The notes under the pieces: model-generated
Database searches by the model: none
What the model was told of the DNA's origin: nothing
Seen by the model: the letters and a program-made list of their open reading frames with translations, nothing else
NCBI GenBank assembly: GCA_019429385.1
Contig: JAHYIS010000022.1
Coordinates: forward strand, 1-43,412
DNA length: 43,412 nucleotides
Origin: ANME-2 cluster archaeon
GTDB lineage: Archaea; Halobacteriota; Methanosarcinia; Methanosarcinales; Methanocomedenaceae
Direction of reading: 5' to 3'
In this document: positions 8,967-15,123 of the stretch, in pieces
Layout: every line of letters starts with the position of its first letter
Numbering within the stretch: the first letter of the stretch is position 1
Position numbers and translations under genes: made by a program

Positions 8967-9275
8967 ATGGTAAATGCTATAATCGGTTTTGTTATTTTAC
9001 TAATGTTATCATATATATTATGGTTCATGGTGACGAAAAAGGATATTGTAAAAAGCATATTGTTCCTGAAAGGAGACAAATTTAAAACTCCTACCATAAT
9101 AATCTCAATTGGAATCCTATTGTTTGTTATAAGGGAATCCTATAAAGCGATTTATCTATTCGGTTTTACTATTTCTGAATTGTTCGTGGAATTATTGGAA
9201 TTAGGAACAATACTATTCATTTTTATTGGTATCTTTATGGTTTTCAGTCTCTTTTTTAAGAGGAAAATCAAATGA
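8967..9275 (+). CDS. Small membrane protein, three predicted helices
   Basis: A 102-residue hydrophobic protein of unknown function. Helices are apparent at residues ~4-23, ~42-65 and ~72-96, separated by short loops, the first carrying a K-K-D-I-V-K segment and the second E-S-Y-K-A. The C terminus is basic (F-K-R-K-I-K), consistent with the positive-inside rule. The ATG at 8967 has only a weak GAG upstream. It stands alone between the phosphate permease and a convergent minus-strand gene. Codon use is AT-rich compared with most of the window, which may mean transfer or weak selection. I do not recognise the family. Confidence 0.55.
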   Translation: MVNAIIGFVILLMLSYILWFMVTKKDIVKSILFLKGDKFKTPTIIISIGILLFVIRESYKAIYLFGFTISELFVELLELGTILFIFIGIFMVFSLFFKRKIK

Positions 9276-9430
9276 TTATCCGAATAAAGACAATTTTCAA
9301 CTCATTTTTGTATACAGTTTTACTTTAAAAGGTAACAGTTCATCCAATGATATCAAAACCATTGTTCTTTTTATGTTCGGTATGTTGTACTTCCTGAGAA
9401 TTGCCAAAATAAAAACACATGGTGATCAAT

Positions 9431-9844
9431 TTAGATAGACCTGATAAATTCCAGCAAAAGCCCGCGCAGCTCGTCCAGATCATCATAATCCTGCACCACA
9501 ATCCCCCTATTCCCCAGTACCATAGCAGACACTTTAGCACCCCGTTCATACACACAGAGCACAGGTTTCTTCAGACCCACAGCATGGCATATCTCATACC
9601 CCACACCCACCGAAGGCACGCTCACCTCTGCCACCAGGCAGTCACACTGCTCGATGCCGTCCATATCCCGCTGAAAAATCTCATCTTCGGTCATGTTTTT
9701 CTCTTCCGCAAACACGTTTTCTTTAGCTACATGCTCACTTAATACTTCCATTCCCTCACCTATCATCACATCAGCCATGAACCGATAGGTTTCAACCAAC
9801 CTGCGCCCCCCACGTATAGCACCGGACAGGAACACCCGACCCAT
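9431..9844 (-). CDS. Nucleoside 2-deoxyribosyltransferase / DNPH1-like hydrolase
   Basis: A protein of about 137 residues with the fold signature of the nucleoside 2-deoxyribosyltransferase superfamily. It begins R-V-F-L-S-G-A-I-R-G-G, has a central M-D-G-I-E-Q-C-D-C-L-V-A-E stretch, and the catalytic-type motif S-V-G-V-G-Y-E. Size and motif order resemble 2'-deoxynucleoside 5'-phosphate N-hydrolase (DNPH1/Rcl), which cleaves the N-glycosidic bond of dNMPs. A deoxyribosyltransferase role is the alternative. The ATG at 9844 shares its first base with the TGA of the upstream U32 gene, so the two are translationally coupled; a GTG one codon earlier is also possible. The coupling to a U32 protein has no obvious functional meaning to me. 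Confidence 0.8.
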   Translation of the reverse strand: MGRVFLSGAIRGGRRLVETYRFMADVMIGEGMEVLSEHVAKENVFAEEKNMTEDEIFQRDMDGIEQCDCLVAEVSVPSVGVGYEICHAVGLKKPVLCVYERGAKVSAMVLGNRGIVVQDYDDLDELRGLLLEFIRSI

Positions 9845-12342
9845 CACAGAACCCCCCTGAAATAATGGCCAGATGTCAAACCGCTGGTAAACAGCTGCTT
9901 CACCTGTGCCAGATACTCGCTACCATTGAACTGCTCCCCCGTAACCAAGCAGGAATCAAGGGCCTGCCTGTAGAGTCCGGTAATCTCGCCCACCTGCGTA
10001 TTATTGTATCGCATCCCGTCGATCCGCAATAACGAAACACCCGCATCCAGCACACCCGGAAGGCGGTCTATCATGCACAGTTCCCGGGAATTATACACAT
10101 GCGTCCTGCACCGATCGTCCTGCTCGACAGGGAACGTGAATTCTTTCTCATCCCTGATGGCATAAGGAGTATCACACGGTCTTTCTACCCTGAATCCACC
10201 CTCCTCATTCTCATCTCTCTTCGGACTGCCGCATCCCTTAATGCCTCCAATGAGGCAATGTTCAGATACCATTAACTGTATACCCCCCTGCACAACACAT
10301 TCAATAGTGTATGCTTCAGACATGCATGCGATCTCCTCAAGGGTAAGTTCAGGCGAAACCGTAATGCTACCCGCTCCCATCCCGGTCAGGAAATCCAGGC
10401 TCTTGCGGTTGAAAGCATTTGTGGGATAGTCCACTGCAACTGCAATGTCCATATCCCTGAACATGTACATCTGGTCAGGTGCAGCAGCAAGTATACCGTC
10501 AATTTCACTCAATCCCCTGACTGTAGTAATAACCAGGTCTGCCTCGCCGTCTTTTACAATATCAGGCAGCCGGACATACACGGTCGCACCTGCCAGATGT
10601 GCTTGCTGGATTGCAACATTGGTCAGGGGAATATTCCCGATGATGCCCTCAATATCAATATATATCCTATCAGCACCGGCAGTTACCGCGGTATTGACAC
10701 CATCAGGTCCGGATACACGGATTGACAATAGTGCTCGTGCGGCTCTGTTACTATTTGGATGAAGGATAATATCGGACCTGAATATATCGGATAAGGGTGT
10801 AGCTGATACTTTTGTTTTGCATTTGCGCCGGTACTTTTCGACACGTAGCTGCGCAAGCTTCTCCACAGCCTCGCGCCGAACAGAATTTATGACTCCTATG
10901 GGTATGAAAATATTCCCATCCATCCGTATATCAACATTTTCGGCCGCAAACACAGTATCACCCAATTTACTGACCTGTGCCCCCAGACCTTTTTCATCCA
11001 GCGGCCTCTGCCTGGCAGGTGAGATGACCGCATCAGAGATGGCCTGGGCTGTTAAACCATCCCGGTCAGTCAGCTTTATCAAGAGTTGTTTACCAACTAT
11101 TGCCTCTACTTCAATATCAAGCGGAATCTTTCTGTGCATCGAGTGGTATGTCGCCTTTGTCCATTCCATCAGTACAGGGTCAAAGTTCCGGTAAACAGGA
11201 GTACCGTTAGGAACCGGCGTGTCAAACGTAAAACTTACTGTAGAACCGACCGATCCCGTGTCGATCTTCTCTCTTCCAATCCATAATGTATTGATTGTCG
11301 TGCCTTTATCTTCGATCGAGACACCATCACCAGGATTGAGAGGAACATCCAGCTTCACAGACACCCTGCCCCGCCCACCGCCGCCGTATCCAGTCACGCG
11401 CCCAACCAACGTACCGCGATTACCAGGTTTATCCATGCTCATAAGTGACCTGGCAGGGTCACCGGTAATATAACCTTCCGTGAACCCCCTGCTGAATATT
11501 GTCTCAAGACGCTGCTGTTCTTCTGGTGTAACAGTGGCATCCGGGTCATCAGAATACCGGTCCAGGATATCCCTGTAGGTCTTTGTGACCACAGCTACAT
11601 ATTCGGGACGTTTCATGCGCCCTTCTATTTTCAGGGAATCAACACCTATCTCCATCAGGTCATGCAGCCGGGAAGACAGGTTGAGGTCCTTTGGACTCAA
11701 CAGGTATCCGGTAGTGTTCCTGCGCCCTGGCAGTTCATACAATTTCCTGCATGGCTGGGCACAGTGTCCCCGATTACCGCTTCTGCCGCCCATAAAACTG
11801 CTCATCAGGCACCTGCCCGAATAGCAGATACACAATGCTCCGTGTACGAAAACCTCAAGCTCGATATCTGTTTCCGAACGGACGGACCGTATCTCTTCAA
11901 GGCTCATTTCCCTGGAAAGCACTGCCCGTTTCACTCCCAGGTCCCGGAACATTCGTGCTCCCGCACTGTTATGGACGGTCATCTGCGTGCTTGCCGTCAT
12001 GGGTAGACCAGGCATGTGTGTCCTGAGCATCCCCAGCAAGCCGATATCCTGGACGATCACAGCATCTGCACCGTGCTCGCAGAGCAGTTCCAGATACGCA
12101 GTGGCATCACTGAGTTCACTGTCCTTCAAAAGGGTATTGACCGTGATATAAGCCGAAACATCCCTCTGGTGGGCAAGATCAATTGCCTCCAGCAGTCCTT
12201 CTGTGTCAAAATTATCGGCCGATTGCCTGGCACTGAACTCCTTTGCTCCCAGATAAACGGCATCTGCCCCGTTTTCCACAGCAGCTTTTAATGATTCCAT
12301 ACTGCCAGCAGGGGACAGCAATTCAGGTGTAATGAGTTTCAT
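9844..12342 (-). CDS. Peptidase U32 family protein (RlhA/YdcP-like)
   Basis: An 832-residue cytosolic protein. The N terminus P-E-L-L-S-P-A-G-S-M-E-S-L-K-A-A-V-x-N-G-A-D-A-V-Y-L-G is the classic U32 start of the TIM-barrel half. The cysteine cluster typical of the family is visible at C-I-C-Y-S-G-R-C with C-A-Q-P-C-R. A middle beta-rich domain (residues ~310-520) corresponds to the collagenase-like/DUF3656 insert, and a second barrel-like half follows. E. coli RlhA of this group hydroxylates C2501 of 23S rRNA, and other members act on tRNA; the protease activity for which the family was named is doubtful. At 832 residues it is longer than RlhA (about 650), the excess lying in the C-terminal half. 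rRNA hydroxylation here is therefore an inference. Confidence 0.88.
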   Translation of the reverse strand: MKLITPELLSPAGSMESLKAAVENGADAVYLGAKEFSARQSADNFDTEGLLEAIDLAHQRDVSAYITVNTLLKDSELSDATAYLELLCEHGADAVIVQDIGLLGMLRTHMPGLPMTASTQMTVHNSAGARMFRDLGVKRAVLSREMSLEEIRSVRSETDIELEVFVHGALCICYSGRCLMSSFMGGRSGNRGHCAQPCRKLYELPGRRNTTGYLLSPKDLNLSSRLHDLMEIGVDSLKIEGRMKRPEYVAVVTKTYRDILDRYSDDPDATVTPEEQQRLETIFSRGFTEGYITGDPARSLMSMDKPGNRGTLVGRVTGYGGGGRGRVSVKLDVPLNPGDGVSIEDKGTTINTLWIGREKIDTGSVGSTVSFTFDTPVPNGTPVYRNFDPVLMEWTKATYHSMHRKIPLDIEVEAIVGKQLLIKLTDRDGLTAQAISDAVISPARQRPLDEKGLGAQVSKLGDTVFAAENVDIRMDGNIFIPIGVINSVRREAVEKLAQLRVEKYRRKCKTKVSATPLSDIFRSDIILHPNSNRAARALLSIRVSGPDGVNTAVTAGADRIYIDIEGIIGNIPLTNVAIQQAHLAGATVYVRLPDIVKDGEADLVITTVRGLSEIDGILAAAPDQMYMFRDMDIAVAVDYPTNAFNRKSLDFLTGMGAGSITVSPELTLEEIACMSEAYTIECVVQGGIQLMVSEHCLIGGIKGCGSPKRDENEEGGFRVERPCDTPYAIRDEKEFTFPVEQDDRCRTHVYNSRELCMIDRLPGVLDAGVSLLRIDGMRYNNTQVGEITGLYRQALDSCLVTGEQFNGSEYLAQVKQLFTSGLTSGHYFRGVL

Positions 12343-12409
12343 ACTATTTCCTGGTTACAATAACAAGATGGAAAGATATAAGAGTGTCTAAAAATAAAAC
12401 TGGATGTAG

Positions 12410-12658
12410 GTGAATAACGTGCTAAAAGAATTAGTAGATTCAGAGTTAAAATTATATTACCTGGCCCTGGCAACAGCAATAGTTGCTGCCTTTATGGGCA
12501 TCACATTTCTGGTATTCAAGTCAACATCAACGCTTGTCATGATGATGTCTGGCATTCTGATCTTACTGGCTGCAATTATCATTCTGGTTGTTGCTGTATA
12601 TCTTGATTATATCGAGGGCAGATTCAGCACTGCTTATCAATACCATCCCGGGAGATAA
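12410..12658 (+). CDS. Small two-helix membrane protein
   Basis: An 82-residue protein of unknown function. Two membrane helices are clear (residues ~16-36 and ~42-65), with a short acidic/leucine-rich N-terminal segment and a soluble tail containing D-Y-I-E-G-R. The start is a GTG at 12410 or a second GTG at 12419; the sequence AGGTG just before 12410 overlaps the first, so the second may be the real start. It is divergent from the U32 gene across 67 bases and precedes the YHS-FrhB gene by about 100 bases. Composition and length match small conserved membrane proteins in Methanosarcinales, but I cannot name a family. Confidence 0.55.
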   Translation: MNNVLKELVDSELKLYYLALATAIVAAFMGITFLVFKSTSTLVMMMSGILILLAAIIILVVAVYLDYIEGRFSTAYQYHPGR

Positions 12659-12743
12659 TAATTTACCAGTCACTTTTTCATAATGCAAAAAGTATGACTC
12701 TGTATCAGTACATACTGTATTACTTTATGTACCATGCACAACT

Positions 12744-12750
12744 GGGAAGG
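12744..12750 (+). promoter_or_regulatory. Ribosome binding site deciding the YHS-FrhB start
   Basis: GGGAAGG lies seven bases before the ATG at 12758 and inside the frame that would be translated from the ATG at 12734. It supports the shorter protein, which then begins directly at the YHS domain. Confidence 0.6.
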
Positions 12751-12757
12751 AACATAC

Positions 12758-13915
12758 ATGCCTGTCGACCCTATTTGCAAACGTGAAGTTCCCCGGACAA
12801 CTCCGTATTTTACCGAATCTGAAGGTAAAACGTATTATTTTCACGACCCCGAATGCAAGAAAAAATTCGATGACATGGCAAAGAACATTGTCAGGGTCAA
12901 ACGCAGCCTGAAGACGAAAGAGAAGATATCATTCGGACAGCTGCGCAAGGATATTATCAAACCCGGTATCTGTGCGGCATGTGGAGCCTGTGCTGCCAGT
13001 TGTCCGTCCATTATTTTGGATGGTGAAAAACCGAAGTTGATAGGACCCTGTACGGCCTGCGGTATCTGCTATAACCAGTGTCCCCGCACCATTACCACCG
13101 AGAACGGGCTCATCGGCAGGATACGACATCCCTATGCAGCACGGTCAGCAATGAAAGGGATTCATGGACAGGATGGGGGTGTGGTCACGGCCCTGCTGGC
13201 CTATGCACTGGAGGAAGGACTCATAGATTGTGCCATCGTCACAGTAAAATCCAGGGATGACCCCTGGAGACCCGTACCTATCATTGCCACGACTGCTGAT
13301 GAATTGATGGAGTCTGCCGGCAGCATCTATACGCACAGCATGACCATCCAGGCCCTGATGAACGCTGTCCAGCAGGGAATGCGCAGTATTGCCTTCGTGG
13401 GCCCATCCTGCAATATCGATGCGGTCTACAAAATATACAAAAGCCCTTACGGATTGCTGCATATGTTCATGCGTGCCAATATCCTTCCCCTGGGACTGTT
13501 CTGCATGGATACGTTCTCCGATGAAGGTATTGAGAAGTTTGTGGCATCCAGGCACCTGAAACTGGAAGATATTGAGAGCATGAAGATACGGCGGGGCAAA
13601 ATAGAACTGGAAACTGGCGGGGAAACCTTTGTGCACGACCTTAGTGAGCTTGACCCCTACCGGAGTTCTTCATGCAAGTACTGTACCGACCTGACTGCCG
13701 AAAATGCCGCTATCAGTTTTGGGGGTGTTGGCACTCCTGATGGCTGGACCACGGTATTTACCAGGACTGGCCGGGGGTACGAGATATTCAACGAGGCGGT
13801 TGAGTCTGGTTATATTGAATCCATGGACCTTGAAGAAAAGGAGATGGCAAGAGTATTGAACCTTGCCAGGATGAAGAAGGTCCAGAAGTACAGTGTCTTA
13901 CGCAGGGAGAAGTAA
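12758..13915 (+). CDS. YHS domain fused to FrhB/FpoF-like F420-dependent iron-sulfur protein
   Basis: A 385-residue predicted cytosolic oxidoreductase. Residues ~1-45 form a YHS-type metal-binding domain (D-P-I-C near residue 4, then T-Y-Y-F-H-D-P-E-C-K-K-K-F). Residues ~65-110 carry two [4Fe-4S] motifs, C-x-x-C-x-x-C-x3-C in C-A-A-C-G-A-C and C-T-A-C-G-I-C. The remainder is the FrhB/FdhB coenzyme F420 hydrogenase beta-subunit domain, with the H-G-Q-D-G-G-V-V-T region expected to help bind FAD/F420. The family moves hydride between F420H2 and iron-sulfur partners. I choose the ATG at 12758 because GGAAGG (12745-12750) lies 7 bases upstream; the ATG at 12734 has no such site. The partner is unknown: no Fpo, Frh, Fdh or Hdr genes lie nearby. 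Confidence 0.88.
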   Translation: MPVDPICKREVPRTTPYFTESEGKTYYFHDPECKKKFDDMAKNIVRVKRSLKTKEKISFGQLRKDIIKPGICAACGACAASCPSIILDGEKPKLIGPCTACGICYNQCPRTITTENGLIGRIRHPYAARSAMKGIHGQDGGVVTALLAYALEEGLIDCAIVTVKSRDDPWRPVPIIATTADELMESAGSIYTHSMTIQALMNAVQQGMRSIAFVGPSCNIDAVYKIYKSPYGLLHMFMRANILPLGLFCMDTFSDEGIEKFVASRHLKLEDIESMKIRRGKIELETGGETFVHDLSELDPYRSSSCKYCTDLTAENAAISFGGVGTPDGWTTVFTRTGRGYEIFNEAVESGYIESMDLEEKEMARVLNLARMKKVQKYSVLRREK

Positions 13916-13919
13916 CTGG

Positions 13920-14252
13920 TCAACCGAATATGCCCAGGAAATCCTTGAGTTCGGACAACCTCTGCGGCACTCGTTCTTCTATGGCCTCGACAAATGCGTA
14001 CATATCGCCTTCTGCCAGCCCCCTGATATCTTCCTGTGCTTTGAGCCCCAGGTCCAGCAGGTATTCCAGTTCCTCATTGGTGAGACGCAATAGCCGTTCC
14101 TTGAAGTCCTCGCTTGACTCGGCCACCTTGTGGGAGAGGGGGCGCAGGATGAAGAGGTACTGGTGACCTGCGGGGGAATTCAGGTTGCCTTCCATTTCAG
14201 GGGCAAGTTTGTTGAAAATGTCGATGTCTTTTTGGGTGAATTCTCTTGACAT
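13920..14252 (-). CDS. Conserved-looking hypothetical protein, 110 residues
   Basis: A soluble, mostly helical and charged protein. Leu/Glu-rich segments (E-E-L-E-Y-L-L-D-L-G-L and the C-terminal L-S-E-L-K-D-F-L-G) suggest amphipathic helices. The sequence is free of cysteines and membrane segments. It is convergent with the YHS-FrhB gene, the stop codons being four bases apart. The ATG at 14252 is preceded by a purine-rich stretch only weakly like a ribosome site. Codon use matches the neighbours, which supports a real gene. I recognise no family. Confidence 0.6.
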   Translation of the reverse strand: MSREFTQKDIDIFNKLAPEMEGNLNSPAGHQYLFILRPLSHKVAESSEDFKERLLRLTNEELEYLLDLGLKAQEDIRGLAEGDMYAFVEAIEERVPQRLSELKDFLGIFG

Positions 14253-14287
14253 AATGTGGTATTAGTGCTAATAGAAAATATCCATTT

Positions 14288-14360
14288 CCCCTGGCATCTG
14301 GTGCTGGGTTCCGTTTCGATCCCAGAATACTGCGGTTCGACTTATTCTGGTTGCCCAGGG
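14288..14360. repeat. Structured inverted-repeat element
   Basis: The spacer between two minus-strand genes contains nested complementary arms: CCCTGG (14289-14294) with CCAGGG (14355-14360), an inner CTGGG/CCCAG pair near 14304-14324, and AGAATA/TATTCT near 14323-14347. The layout resembles a multi-branch RNA but lacks the conserved tRNA positions. It may be a transcript end signal or a small structured RNA. Confidence 0.3.
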
Positions 14361-14551
14361 TATCCAGTATTTCTATTTGTTTTCAGTCTTGCATTTTTGA
14401 TTGTACATAAAGTATAACTTTTTGTACTCAAGTTAATCCGACCGGAGGGATGATTTTCTTGTAAGGTTCACTGAGAAAAAAGTATCGAGGGAAATGATAT
14501 GTTTAATCTATCTTCCCTCTTGTTTAATAATTTAAATATTATATAATTCAA

Positions 14552-14758
14552 TTATCTCTTTGGCCTATGCTTCTGGTAACATTCTCTGCAGTACACTGGT
14601 CTATCACCGGATGGAACAAAAGGTACTTCAGTCTCCACACCGCAATCTGCACAGGTTGCCTTATGCATTTCTCTTGGACCCATGGATGCAAAACCGCCTC
14701 CGCCTCTTCCACCGCCGAAGCCGCCACTGCCGCCTCTACCACTTCTATCATTTCTCAT
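14552..14758 (-). CDS. CxxC-x17-CxxC zinc-ribbon protein with RGG-type N terminus
   Basis: A 68-residue protein. Residues 7-23 are Gly/Arg-rich with RGG/RGGG repeats; residues 36-60 hold C-A-D-C, exactly 17 residues, then C-R-E-C, ending in a basic tail (K-H-R-P-K-R). This matches the CxxC-x17-CxxC zinc-binding domain described in methanogens (NCBIfam TIGR04272). RGG repeats plus a zinc ribbon and a basic tail suggest nucleic-acid, probably RNA, binding in the cytoplasm. The ATG at 14758 gives the RGG-containing form. The gene stands alone, with AT-rich flanks that would suit its own promoter. The function is not established. Confidence 0.8.
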   Translation of the reverse strand: MRNDRSGRGGSGGFGGGRGGGGFASMGPREMHKATCADCGVETEVPFVPSGDRPVYCRECYQKHRPKR

Positions 14759-15123
14759 ATATTATTCCTCTATGTTATTTTATTTAGTTTATATAAACCA
14801 GAGCTGCAATTGCGGATTTTTTCATGAAAGCACTTTGAATAAAAAAGAGCATATTCATTGAGAAGTCTATACAATTTATTCTTCTGATTTTCCAGTCAAT
14901 TAATCCAAAAAACGTTATATAGCTGGACCATTTTCCAATCTATAAGTAATTGAATAAGCTGACTGTTATAATGTAAATATAATTTGTATGTATATAAACT
15001 CATGGTCATCTCACAATAATAAATAACGATTCAAGTGTTGAAATATCCTGACCAAACGTTATTGCGCAAACTTTTTCATGATAAAGACCATTAAAACTCC
15101 CAATCACCAAGACAGGGAATACC
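14759..15123. other. AT-rich intergenic region upstream of alaS
   Basis: A 365-base spacer between divergent genes with no open frame of note. It should contain promoters for both the zinc-ribbon gene (minus) and alaS (plus); the best TATA-like element for alaS is listed at 14991-14998. Confidence 0.5.
14991..14998 (+). promoter_or_regulatory. TATA-box-like element upstream of alaS
   Basis: TATATAAA fits the archaeal TATA box. A start about 25 bases downstream would leave an untranslated leader of roughly 100 bases before the alaS ATG. Chosen by eye; the region is AT-rich, so chance matches are expected. Confidence 0.35.

Noticed and set aside
9226-9438. A plus-strand 70-codon gene after the small membrane protein
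   Set aside because: It overlaps the end of that gene and the convergent DNPH1-like gene, and has no motif or ribosome site.
14288-14360. A tRNA gene
   Set aside because: The stems do not give a cloverleaf and the T-loop and D-loop consensus positions are absent.
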